Assembly (NCBI GenBank): GCA_910575165.1
Contig: CAJTDS010000001.1
Span: forward strand, 279,928-343,927
Reading direction: 5' to 3'
Source of the DNA: Eggerthellaceae bacterium
GTDB lineage: Bacteria; Actinomycetota; Coriobacteriia; Coriobacteriales; Eggerthellaceae
DNA: 64,000 bases
The notes beneath the pieces were generated by a model, which saw only the letters and a program-made list of their open reading frames with translations, did not search any database and was not told the DNA's origin. A program made the position numbers and the translations under genes. Below are positions 43,933 to 52,586 of this stretch, piece by piece. Every line of letters starts with the position of its first letter. The first letter of the stretch is position 1.

Positions 43933-46089
43933 CTACGCGTCGGGTAGCAGGCCCAGGGCGGCCAGGTCTTCCTTCACGTCGGGCATGTCGTAGTAGTCCA
44001 GGCACTCGGCCGTGGGGCAGCCCAGTTCGGGATCCCAGCCGAAGCACTCATAGACCATGGTGAGCCCGGTCTGGATGTCGTCCTTGTCCATCTTGTCGGT
44101 GCCTTCAGTGAACACGGGGATGTCGGGGTCCTTGGTGAAGGGCCACTCGGTGTATACGTCGTGGATGTTGCGGAAGTCGTTGGTGCCCATGGCGCCAGCC
44201 TCGTCGGTCATGCCGCGGGCGGTGTTGGCGCGCTGTAGGGTCATGATCTTCGCGCCGGCCTTGTACAGCTCCTCGGTGGTGTACTCCTGGCCGGTCACGG
44301 CGGTCATGAACTTCGCCTCCAGGTCCAAGTCGCCGCGGTAGTCGCGCTCCTTGGTGGGGCTCATGGTCATGGGCCACACCCAGTTGCACAGCGTCAGCGA
44401 GTCATGCAGCACGTCGGTGACCACCGACCACCACACGAAGTTCGCCTTGTATTCGTTCATGGGGGTGTAGTCCTTGTTCGGGTCGATGGCGTCCCCGCTG
44501 CCGAACACCTCGGCGCCTATGGCCTTCTTCAGCTCGATGGGCAGGCCGCAGCCCTGCAGGTTCACGGCGGAATGGATCATGTCGTCGCGGTTGAACAGAG
44601 TGTTGTACAGCATGCCCACCTGGCCGAAGCACTCCTGCGAGTGGTGCACCGGCCAGCCGCGGGGGCTGATCATGCACGAGGCGACGGTGTCGTTCCATTC
44701 CATGTCGTCCCAGCGCTCGGTCCACACGTAGGTGCCATGGCCCACGTAGGCCAGTTCGGAGTCGTTCTGGGCGATCGTGGTCAGCAGCTTCGGCATGCCG
44801 GAGGGGTCGTTGTTGATGAACATGTCCCAGTCGATGGCCGCGTACTCCTCGGGCGGCAGCACGCGCTCGAAGACGCCGGTAGCGTAGCAGTGGGCGATGT
44901 CGCGGTAGAGCTGGGCGTAGTTGCACCACAGTCCCAGGTCGTCCACGGTTGAGCCTATGACCTGGTTCCAAACGAGCGACTCTTCGGTCTCGTCCTTCAC
45001 GGTGGTGTTGTCGCCCAGGATGCCGATCATGTACTTGTAGGGGAAGTTCGGCACGCAGGTGTTGCCGGTGGTCTCATAGCCGCCGTTGGCAGCCGAGGCG
45101 CCCACGCGCATGTCGGAGTAGCAGTGGATGGGGCAGCCGTGGCAGCCGTTCATCTTGATGGTGTACTGCTCGGCGGCAGGCCCGTCGTCCTTGGTGGACT
45201 TCATGCAGCGGTAGCCAACGGTGTTGATCTCGCCGGGCTTGGGCTCGCCGGTGTTGATGGGGCCGCCTTCTGCCAGCGCCCAGTACAGGCCGTCGCGGGC
45301 GGTCCAGCGCGAGCCCTTGTCGTAGTACTCGGCCCATTCCTGCTGGGTGGAGGGCACCACGTGGTTGTTGTTCGACCCCACGATCTCGCGCAGCATGTAG
45401 TCGGACAGATCGGCCACGGCCTGCGGGTCGGCCACGTAGATGGGATTGGTGCCGCGCACTACCAGGGCCTTTACCTTCTTCGAGCCCATGACTGCGCCCA
45501 GGCCCGCGCCAGCGGAATGGTTGCGCGAGTTGATGAGGCAGGCGTAGGGCAGCAGGTTCTCGCCGGCCGGTCCGATGGTGGCCACGCAGAAGTCGGTACC
45601 CTCGCGGCGGGAGAGCGCCTCGGTAGTGGCGCGGGTGCCCAGGCCCCACACCTTGTCGGCGGGCTTGATCTGCACGTCATCGTCGTCGATCTTCAGGTAC
45701 ACCGGCTCATCGGAGGCGCCTTCCAGAACGATCGCGTCGTAGCCGGCCTTCTTGATGCCGGCGCCCAGCATGCCGCCGCAGTGGGCGTCCACGATCTGGT
45801 GGTCCTTGGTGTAGGTGGAAAGCGAGCAGATGGTGGTGCGCCCGGCTAGGGGCACGCCCGAGGCGGTCAGCGGGCCTACGGCGAAGACCACCTTGTTCTC
45901 GGGGGCGAACGGGTCGGTGCCCGGCGCCACTTCGTCGTACATGATCTTGTTTGCCAGGCCCATGCCGCCCAGGTAGTCCTTGTAGGGCTCGGTGGGCTCG
46001 GTAGTGATGGTGCCGTTGGTGAGGTTGACGCGGAGGATGCGTCCGGTCCAACCGTAGGACTTCGTCGGGTCCAGTTTCGTGTCTGCCAT
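43933..46089 (-). CDS. Aldehyde:ferredoxin oxidoreductase family tungsto/molybdoenzyme
   Basis: The 718-residue protein has the AOR N-terminal domain (SYGWTGRILRVNLTNGTITT, about 10-29; YLGGMGLANKIMYDE) and the later Cys group NGCHGCPIHCYSD that with a downstream Cys binds [4Fe-4S] next to the bis-pterin metal centre. It has no signal peptide and should be cytosolic. It resembles E. coli YdhV more than archaeal AOR in context, because a multi-cluster ferredoxin is divergently encoded. ATG at 46089 follows GGAG. Substrate unknown. Confidence 0.88.
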   Translation of the reverse strand: MADTKLDPTKSYGWTGRILRVNLTNGTITTEPTEPYKDYLGGMGLANKIMYDEVAPGTDPFAPENKVVFAVGPLTASGVPLAGRTTICSLSTYTKDHQIVDAHCGGMLGAGIKKAGYDAIVLEGASDEPVYLKIDDDDVQIKPADKVWGLGTRATTEALSRREGTDFCVATIGPAGENLLPYACLINSRNHSAGAGLGAVMGSKKVKALVVRGTNPIYVADPQAVADLSDYMLREIVGSNNNHVVPSTQQEWAEYYDKGSRWTARDGLYWALAEGGPINTGEPKPGEINTVGYRCMKSTKDDGPAAEQYTIKMNGCHGCPIHCYSDMRVGASAANGGYETTGNTCVPNFPYKYMIGILGDNTTVKDETEESLVWNQVIGSTVDDLGLWCNYAQLYRDIAHCYATGVFERVLPPEEYAAIDWDMFINNDPSGMPKLLTTIAQNDSELAYVGHGTYVWTERWDDMEWNDTVASCMISPRGWPVHHSQECFGQVGMLYNTLFNRDDMIHSAVNLQGCGLPIELKKAIGAEVFGSGDAIDPNKDYTPMNEYKANFVWWSVVTDVLHDSLTLCNWVWPMTMSPTKERDYRGDLDLEAKFMTAVTGQEYTTEELYKAGAKIMTLQRANTARGMTDEAGAMGTNDFRNIHDVYTEWPFTKDPDIPVFTEGTDKMDKDDIQTGLTMVYECFGWDPELGCPTAECLDYYDMPDVKEDLAALGLLPDA

Positions 46090-46391
46090 GATGAGGCTCC
46101 AAATCTCTTCGTGTGCTCTCCGTTGCGCGGAACCGCGAGGCGATCTGGAGTAATCGTTGGCGCACAGTATAGAAGTCCAGGCGGAAGACGCTGTACCCGA
46201 AAGGAGGGGACATTTTTCCACTGAACGGCAACGGCGGGGCTACCGCGGCTCAATCGACGGAAAACCGAACCGATTCCCCCTGAAAAAGGGTACACGGAAC
46301 CATCATCGATGAGTTAGATTGCAATCGTTGCGCGGTGACCGGCGGTCTTGAGTTCTCTTCTCGAAATCACCTATGCGAGGGGGAGTTCACG

Positions 46392-47267
46392 ATGACTGAC
46401 ACCCAAAAGAACGAATCGGCGAGTGCGCAGACGCCTGCGACGCCCGACACCAACCCGCCTGCTGCCCAGGCGGCACCCGCTCCCGAGGCTGCGGTTAACG
46501 CTGCCGCCGAAACGGCTGCGACTGCGGCTGCCGAACCCGCGGCCGCCCATGCAACCGCAGCGGTCGCCGAGGACGCACCTACCTCCGAGGCCTCGGCCAA
46601 GAAACCTGCCTTCACCCGTCGCTCCGTCCTTGCCATGGCCGGATGCGGCGTTGCCGGCCTGGTGGTCGGCGGCGTGCTGGCTTCCTGGGGCGTGACCAGC
46701 CAGGCCATCGCCTCGGGTCGAATCGATTTGCGCACCACGCCCACCAAGATGATCGTCACCGACCGGGCCCGCTGTTCCGGTTGCCAGCGCTGCGAGATGA
46801 GCTGCACGCTGAAGAACGACGGCCTTACCCAGCAATCCATCTCCCGCGTTCACGTGTGGGAGAACTACAACTTCGGCTACGGCGTGGGAACCGGCGGCGG
46901 CATCTTCGACGACTGCCAGTTCACCGTGCAGGGCTGCCTGCAGTGCGCCGACCCCCAGTGCGCCAAGTACTGCCCGGTGCACGCCATCTACGCCGACCCG
47001 GAAACCGGCGCCCGCGTGGTGGACGACGAAACCTGCATCGGCTGCGGCATGTGCGTGGCGGCGTGCCCTTGGAACATGCCGCGCATCAACGCGCAAACGG
47101 GAACCTCTACGAAATGCATCTCCTGCGGCCGTTGCGCCGAGCAGTGCCCCAACGGCGCCATCAAGTTCATCGACTGGGAGGACATCGCCCAGAAGGTGAT
47201 CGACGGCGGCGTTGTATCCACGGCCACGCTGGTGCCCGGTGCCACCCTCGTCGAAGGCCTTTCCTAA
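46392..47267 (+). CDS. Tat-exported four-cluster ferredoxin (YdhX/HybA-like)
   Basis: The 291-residue protein has an unusual 75-residue Ala/Pro/Glu head, a twin-arginine signal or anchor (FTRRSVLAMAGCGVAGLVVG), and four Cys groups: CSGCQRCEMSC, CLQCADPQCAKYC, CIGCGMCVAACPW and CISCGRCAEQCP. It would carry electrons for the AOR-type enzyme (divergent) or for the catalytic subunit that follows after 48 bases. ATG at 46392 follows GAGGGGGAG. The 302-base divergent gap holds GTACCC/GGGTAC half-sites about 90 bases apart and nothing clearer. Confidence 0.85.
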   Translation: MTDTQKNESASAQTPATPDTNPPAAQAAPAPEAAVNAAAETAATAAAEPAAAHATAAVAEDAPTSEASAKKPAFTRRSVLAMAGCGVAGLVVGGVLASWGVTSQAIASGRIDLRTTPTKMIVTDRARCSGCQRCEMSCTLKNDGLTQQSISRVHVWENYNFGYGVGTGGGIFDDCQFTVQGCLQCADPQCAKYCPVHAIYADPETGARVVDDETCIGCGMCVAACPWNMPRINAQTGTSTKCISCGRCAEQCPNGAIKFIDWEDIAQKVIDGGVVSTATLVPGATLVEGLS

Positions 47268-47315
47268 GCGCTTCGGCGTTTGGGAGAGCACCTTCTTTCA
47301 GAGAGGATGAGAGCA

Positions 47316-49490
47316 ATGCTAACGAAGGCAATTACCAGGCGCGGGTTCGTTGCCGCCAGTGCCGCCACGGCTGCCCTTGCGGCGTCGGGCGCGATGCTTT
47401 CCGGCTGCGCATCCGGGTCTGAGGACTCGAAGGCCTATGCGGCCCAGGTGGTGAACACCCAGTGCAGCGCCTGCCCCAAGCAGTGCGGCTACGCAGCCTA
47501 CGTCGTGAACGGCGCCATCGACAAGGTGGTGGGCACCGGGGCGAACCCCTACGCCGCCGGCACGCTGTGCGCCCGCGGCTACGGGTCGGCCACGGCTTTC
47601 TACGGCGAAGGGCGCCTGACCACGCCCCTGCATCTGAACGCCGCCGGCTTCTACGACGAGGTTTCCTGGGACGAGGCCATAGCCGGAATCGCCGAGGGGC
47701 TTGCGGGCATTGTGGCCCAGAACGGCCCCCAGGCCATCGCGGCCATTACGAACGGCACCTCCACGGCTGATTGGTACGTCACGCGGCTGCTGACGGCGCT
47801 GGGGAGCTCCAACAGCTATGTGAACGCGCTGGCTTCCAACATATCCGTGGCGTCGGGGCTGGCGCTCGCCACCGGCTATAGCGCCTACGAGCCCGACTAC
47901 GCGAACGCTTCTGTGGTGGTTATCCTGGGCGCGAGCACGGTGGACGCTCCCGATCCGGGCACCGTGGCCGCCCTCGAGCAGGCTCGCGAGGCCGGCGCCC
48001 AGGTGGTCATGGTTGACAGCCGCATGAGCCAGGCCGCAAGCTTGGCTACCCGCTACATCGGCGTGAACGCCGGCACCGAGCTGGCCCTTGTGCTGGCGTT
48101 GGCCCACGAGCTGCTGGGCAACGAAGCGCTGGCGACGGCGGCAGCCCAGGCCATGGCCGACCTCGGCGTTTGGCAGGCGGCCATAGCTTCCTGCACGCCC
48201 CAGTGGGCGTCGGAAATCACCGGCGTGCCGGCCGATACCATCGTGGGGCTGGCCCAAGATTTGGCCCAGGCGGCTCCGGCGGCCTGCATCGACCTTTCGT
48301 GGATGGCGCTGTTCGGCGGCTCGTACGCCAACACCGGCGAGCTTGCCCGGGCCGTGGCGCTTGCGAACACGGTGCTGGGCTGCTGGAACGTCCCCGGCGG
48401 CGCGTACCTGGCGCGTCCGATCGACTGGAGCGGCAGCGCGTTTTCGCCGTTGGCAGTGGCGGCCCCCGACATCACCGCCGAGCAGGCGCCGCTGGCCGCA
48501 GGCGGTTCGGCGGCCACGCTTCTGCGCCTTGCCCACGAAGGACAGGTGCAGGGGCTTGTGCTGGTGGATGCGAACGTGGTGGCGGAATACCCCGACCCGG
48601 ACTATGTGACCGAGGCGCTAAAGGCTTGTGCGTTGAGCGTGGCCGTCGCCCCGTGGATGACCGAGACGGCGGGTAAGTGCACCTACGTGCTGCCCGAGAA
48701 GCTGTGGGCTGAAAGCGCCCAGCTTCCCACGGTTGCCGGGGCGAAGACACCCATGCTGGTGGTGTCCGGCCAGGTCATCGAACCGGCGGTTGATGGTGCC
48801 CGGTCGGTGGCCGAGATAGCGACCGCACTGGCATCGGCCTTGGGCGTAGGCGCTGCCTTCCCCGCGACGGTGGACGAGGCGGCCGAAGCGCTGTGCGAAG
48901 CCGTGGGCGTTGGCTATGCCGGCGCCTTGCAGGTAGGAAGCTGCGCTTTGGGCGAGGTTGCTTTCGGCGGCGAGGAGCCGGCGGGCGTTGTCGCATGGCC
49001 GACTGCGTCGGGCAAGGTGGAGTGCGCAAGCGCCGCCGCCGACGCTGCGGGCGTGAGCGCGGTGCCCGTGTGGGTGGCGCCCGATGCCACCATTCCCGAT
49101 GCGGACACGTTCCGGCTGACTACGGGAAACCAGGCCGTGCTGTTCGCCGAGGAGCTTACCGGGCTGGCCCCCTTGCAGGCAATCGCCGCAGAGTACGGGC
49201 TTGACGGCGTGTGGATCAATGCCGGCAAGGCCCGCGAGGCCGGCATCCAGGACGGCGATAAAGTGGTGGTGGCCAACGATCGCTACGCCGCGCCGGCGGT
49301 TGCCCACGTGACGCAGCTCATCGAGCCGCAGGCGGCCTACATGGCGTGCCATTACGGCGCGGTGGACGATGCGGGGCAAGCGGGCCTGGGCGTGTGCCAG
49401 GCGAAGTTCGCGCCCTTCGCGCTAGAGGTTGGCTACGGTGCGCCCCTTCTGCAGGAGAGCCTGGTCACGATAACGAAGGCAGGTGCATGA
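47316..49490 (+). CDS. Second Tat-exported molybdopterin oxidoreductase
   Basis: The 724-residue catalytic subunit has a Tat signal (TRRGFVAASAATAALAASGA) ending in LSGCAS, which also fits a lipobox, so it may be a Tat lipoprotein. A [4Fe-4S] motif (CSACPKQCGYAAYV ... LCARGYGS) follows. It looks like a PsrA/PhsA-type enzyme but is very Ala/Gly-rich, and at the usual metal-ligand Cys position the sequence reads ALASNISVAS with no Cys. ATG at 47316 was chosen for spacing from AGAGAGG. The stop overlaps the ferredoxin gene. Confidence 0.82.
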   Translation: MLTKAITRRGFVAASAATAALAASGAMLSGCASGSEDSKAYAAQVVNTQCSACPKQCGYAAYVVNGAIDKVVGTGANPYAAGTLCARGYGSATAFYGEGRLTTPLHLNAAGFYDEVSWDEAIAGIAEGLAGIVAQNGPQAIAAITNGTSTADWYVTRLLTALGSSNSYVNALASNISVASGLALATGYSAYEPDYANASVVVILGASTVDAPDPGTVAALEQAREAGAQVVMVDSRMSQAASLATRYIGVNAGTELALVLALAHELLGNEALATAAAQAMADLGVWQAAIASCTPQWASEITGVPADTIVGLAQDLAQAAPAACIDLSWMALFGGSYANTGELARAVALANTVLGCWNVPGGAYLARPIDWSGSAFSPLAVAAPDITAEQAPLAAGGSAATLLRLAHEGQVQGLVLVDANVVAEYPDPDYVTEALKACALSVAVAPWMTETAGKCTYVLPEKLWAESAQLPTVAGAKTPMLVVSGQVIEPAVDGARSVAEIATALASALGVGAAFPATVDEAAEALCEAVGVGYAGALQVGSCALGEVAFGGEEPAGVVAWPTASGKVECASAAADAAGVSAVPVWVAPDATIPDADTFRLTTGNQAVLFAEELTGLAPLQAIAAEYGLDGVWINAGKAREAGIQDGDKVVVANDRYAAPAVAHVTQLIEPQAAYMACHYGAVDDAGQAGLGVCQAKFAPFALEVGYGAPLLQESLVTITKAGA

Positions 49491-50029
49491 TGACACGCTA
49501 CGGAATGTTGATCGACACGACCAAGTGCATCGGCTGCTACAGCTGCCGCACGGCGTGCCAACGCCAGAACAACCTTCTGCCCGACGAGGGCTTCATCCGC
49601 TACGAGCGGCGCGAGACCGGAACCTACCCGGCGGTGAGCGTGGAGTCGGTGCCGCTGCAGTGCATGCACTGCGAGGACGCCCCGTGTGCGAGCGTCTGCC
49701 CCACGGGGGCTGCCCACATGGGCGCCGACGGCATCGTTGAAGTGGACCAGGGCCGCTGCATCGGCTGCCTGTACTGCATGTCGGCGTGCCCGTACCAGGT
49801 GCGCGTGCGCAATTCGCAGACCGGCGCCGTCGACAAGTGCCGCTTCTGCGCCGTGCAGACCCAGCAGGGCGTTACCAGCTGCACCTGCGTGGACGCCTGT
49901 CCCACCCACGCGCGCATCTTCGGCGACCTGGATGACCCGAACTCCGAGCTGTCCCAGGCCATCGTCGAGCGCGGCGCCCACCCAATCGCCGGCGACCTGA
50001 CCCGCGCCAAGATCTATTACGTGAGGTGA
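49487..50029 (+). CDS. PsrB/PhsB-like four-cluster ferredoxin subunit
   Basis: The 180-residue subunit has CIGCYSCRTACQ (about residue 15), CMHCEDAPCASVCPTG, CIGCLYCMSACPY and CRFCAVQTQQGVTSCTCVDAC, the four-cluster set of polysulfide/thiosulfate reductases. The ATG overlaps the upstream stop (ATGA). It connects the catalytic subunit to the NrfD anchor that follows. Confidence 0.92.
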   Translation: MMTRYGMLIDTTKCIGCYSCRTACQRQNNLLPDEGFIRYERRETGTYPAVSVESVPLQCMHCEDAPCASVCPTGAAHMGADGIVEVDQGRCIGCLYCMSACPYQVRVRNSQTGAVDKCRFCAVQTQQGVTSCTCVDACPTHARIFGDLDDPNSELSQAIVERGAHPIAGDLTRAKIYYVR

Positions 50030-50034
50030 TCAAG

Positions 50035-50934
50035 ATGACCTACGAACCTATTTGGGGCCCCATCATCGCATGGTACCTCTTCCTTGCCGGATTGGGCGGC
50101 GGCGCCTTCGTCACCTCGGTGTTCATTCGCTTCCGGCATCCGGAGTGCACGCGGCTCATCCGTACCGGGCGCATCATCGCGCCGGCCGTGGTGATCATAG
50201 GCCTGTGCCTGCTGATGTTCGACGCCCACGCCGGATTTATGCATCCGCTGCGCTTCGCCTTGCTGCTGACCAACTTCGGCTCGGTTATGACCTGGGGCGT
50301 TGTGTTCCTGGCCGCCTTCGTGGTGCTGGCGCTGGTGGCGTTGCTGCTGGATCTGCTGAAGAAGCCGGTGTGGCAGTGGCTCGACATCGCCGGCATGGTC
50401 ATGGGCCTGTGCGTGGCCATCTACACCGGCTGTCTGCTGGGCGTATGCCAGGGGTTCCCGCTGTGGAACAACGCGCTTTTGCCGGTGCTGTTCCTGGTGT
50501 CGGCGGTGTCCACCGGCATGGCGGCCGTGCTGCTGGCCGGCGTGTTCGTGGCGCCTGAGGAGTTCAACGCCGTGGCCAGCCTGAAGAAGTTCCACTTCTG
50601 GCTGCCCGTGGTCGAGATCGCCCTGGTGATGGCGCTGCTGTTCATCACGGCGTCAAACCCTTCGCCGGCGGGCTGGAACAGCGTCATGGCGCTTCTGTGC
50701 GGCGACTGGGCCGTGACCTTCTGGGTGCTGTTCATAGCGGTTGGCCTGGTGATACCCATTGCGCTTGAGTGCTGGATGCTCTGGATCGCAACGCCGGTGG
50801 TGGAGGAATCGCGCACCGGTCAGATGATCAGCGGGTTCTCCGACTTGGGCGTGCTGGTGGGCGGCTTCGTGCTGCGCCTCATGATTGTGAGCGCCGCCTT
50901 GCCCATCACCATCGTGCAGCCCTGGATCTTCTAG
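50035..50934 (+). CDS. NrfD/PsrC-family membrane anchor
   Basis: The 299-residue protein has about eight membrane helices and opens with the NrfD pattern IIAWYLFLAGLGGGAFVTSV. It is the quinol-reactive anchor of the second molybdoenzyme. ATG at 50035 was preferred to an overlapping GTG at 50026 because GAGGTGA lies just upstream. No TorD chaperone gene follows; the one at 9.5 kb or another elsewhere may serve it. Confidence 0.88.
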   Translation: MTYEPIWGPIIAWYLFLAGLGGGAFVTSVFIRFRHPECTRLIRTGRIIAPAVVIIGLCLLMFDAHAGFMHPLRFALLLTNFGSVMTWGVVFLAAFVVLALVALLLDLLKKPVWQWLDIAGMVMGLCVAIYTGCLLGVCQGFPLWNNALLPVLFLVSAVSTGMAAVLLAGVFVAPEEFNAVASLKKFHFWLPVVEIALVMALLFITASNPSPAGWNSVMALLCGDWAVTFWVLFIAVGLVIPIALECWMLWIATPVVEESRTGQMISGFSDLGVLVGGFVLRLMIVSAALPITIVQPWIF

Positions 50935-50976
50935 GGCTGCGAATTCGGGCGGTTCGACGGCCCTCTTTGCTTGCGT

Positions 50977-51005
50977 CCCCTCCCGGAGCTGCCATCGGGA
51001 AGGGG
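50977..51005. terminator. Weak terminator-like hairpin after the second reductase operon
   Basis: CCCCTCCCG pairs with CGGGAAGGGG with one bulge and a 10-base loop, 43 bases after the NrfD stop. There is no T-run. Confidence 0.4.
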
Positions 51006-51078
51006 CGCTTGCATGCCGGCGTCTCTTGCGCGACTCGTTTCCGGGCATTCCCTGTCTACGCTTTTTTCGGTGCCTCCG

Positions 51079-51208
51079 TGATCGATATGCCGGTTATGCA
51101 TCGCGCAACCGGCATATCGATCGTTTTTTGTGCAAGGATTTAAGCTGGGTTCTTTTGCAGCATTTCGCAGCTCGCAGCGATTGGGCGAAAACCGGTTGTG
51201 CGATGTGC
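51079..51208 (+). repeat. 130-nt structured repeat, copy A
   Basis: Aligns without gaps over 130 bases to 54421-54550. It opens with a perfect 16-bp hairpin (GATCGATATGCCGGTT at 51080-51095 and its complement at 51107-51122) with loop ATGCATCGCGC. The loop is complementary to GCGATG at the 3' end. Copy A continues into a further hairpin (GGGCGAAAA with TTTTTCGCCC, to about 51225) that could terminate transcription. The remaining 51226-51362 holds nothing clear. Confidence 0.8.
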
Positions 51209-51362
51209 GACCGGTTTTTCGCCCGCTGCCCGAGCAGAGATACGGCCGCCAGAGGAGTTCGGGCTCGGCGACACGGCCCCTGTAGTCTTGGCTCCGAATC
51301 TTTTCGTGGGTCTATTGGCTAGCGCTCATCTGTGAGGTGGCAACGAGCTGGGCCTTGCGAAC

Positions 51363-52289
51363 TCAGCTGGCGGCTTCGTCGTTGCGTGCGAGCTTGGCGG
51401 CTTCTTTCAGCATAATGATAACGCGCTTCGTGGCTTCGTCGGTGCGGTCTGCTCTGCATAGAATCCCGCAAGCGAACTGGAGCTTTGTATCGCCGATTTG
51501 ATCTACCACTGCAATATCGCCGCGGTTCTCGAACGCTTTGGTTGTTCGGTCGAAATTGCAGATGTATACGTCGTTGTCCAGACGGGAGCGGGATAGCTCT
51601 GACTCATTGTTCATGATTAGCTTAAGCCGTGTGGTCAGGCTTATATCCTCGCCGATAATCTCGTGGATCATCTGGGTCCAAAAATCGAAGTAGGTAGTGT
51701 CGGTGATGATGGCCGTGATGCCGTTGAGGTCCGTGCGTTCCAAGGGTCTTCTTGTGAGGAACGGGTTGCTGATGTCGTAGGCCATGGCCATCTTCTGGAA
51801 ACCCAGGGGGATGTAGAGGTACTTTTCAGCGTAGGCCTCGAAGTCGGAGGTTCGCGTCGTCAACTCGGGGACGATGGCGATGTCGACCAGCCCGGCTTCA
51901 AGGGCTTCGAGGGGCAGCATATCCTCGGGTATCTTAACGAATTGCACAGTGTCGCCCAGTTCAACTGAGCTGATTTTTTTGTATAAAAACGACGATGAGG
52001 GTATCTCGGCGATGCGAACGGGCGCCTTGTTCGCGGCATCGGCCCCCTTTGTCTTCCCCTCCTGATACAGCGAGACGATTCCTTGGGCGTACTCCAGGAA
52101 GATCTGGCCGCTCAAGGTGAGGGCGGGCGGCTGAGCTGTACGGTCGAACAGCTTGAATCCCAAGTCCTTTTCCAGGCTGGAGATGTGGGTGCTGAGGCTG
52201 GATTGCGAAAGGTGGAGGTTTTTCGCTGCGCGGTTGAAGCCCCGCGATTTGACGACGGTGACGAATTCCTGAAGCACATCGATTCTCAT
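51363..52289 (-). CDS. LysR-family transcriptional regulator
   Basis: The 308-residue protein has an N-terminal LysR HTH (LQEFVTVVKSRGFNRAAKNL, HLSQSSLSTHISSLEKDLGF) and a substrate-binding domain (IPSSSFLYKKISSVELGDTV onward). It is divergent from the flavoprotein gene, the classic layout for a regulator that responds to the substrate of its neighbour. GC is lower than in the flanks, as for the flavoprotein's upstream region, hinting at transfer of the pair. Confidence 0.9.
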   Translation of the reverse strand: MRIDVLQEFVTVVKSRGFNRAAKNLHLSQSSLSTHISSLEKDLGFKLFDRTAQPPALTLSGQIFLEYAQGIVSLYQEGKTKGADAANKAPVRIAEIPSSSFLYKKISSVELGDTVQFVKIPEDMLPLEALEAGLVDIAIVPELTTRTSDFEAYAEKYLYIPLGFQKMAMAYDISNPFLTRRPLERTDLNGITAIITDTTYFDFWTQMIHEIIGEDISLTTRLKLIMNNESELSRSRLDNDVYICNFDRTTKAFENRGDIAVVDQIGDTKLQFACGILCRADRTDEATKRVIIMLKEAAKLARNDEAAS

Positions 52290-52432
52290 GAACGTCCTCG
52301 ATTCAGCCAGAGCCTCCGAAGCGGCTTTCCGGGGGGAAGTATAGCATCAGCTTGGTTGCGGAAGGTCGCCTGTAGGTTGCAGTTGCTTTGTGGTTGAGGT
52401 GTTTTACCTTTTTAGAGTGGTGTTCGTACTTT

Positions 52433-52449
52433 TCGATAGGCTTATCGCC
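52433..52449. promoter_or_regulatory. Candidate LysR operator
   Basis: CGATA (52435-52439) and TATCG (52443-52447) form an inverted repeat in an AT-rich patch between the divergent LysR and flavoprotein genes, with outer CTTT and AAAG extending the symmetry. The rest of the 297-base gap has no clear promoter. Confidence 0.4.
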
Positions 52450-52586
52450 AAAGTTTATAGTCGGTTCGGCTCTTTGGTTCTGTCCGTTCGACGGCCGCGC
52501 CCCTACACTTGGTTTTGGGCCGAATCGGTTTTATGGCCGAAAGCGGAAGGGGGCTTGCGAGGGCAAGCATGATGAAAGGGGAAACC

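Noticed and set aside
51026..51322. Frames across the two 130-nt repeats giving similar peptides
   Set aside because: The shared residues follow from the DNA repeat; stem changes are compensated for pairing, not for coding.
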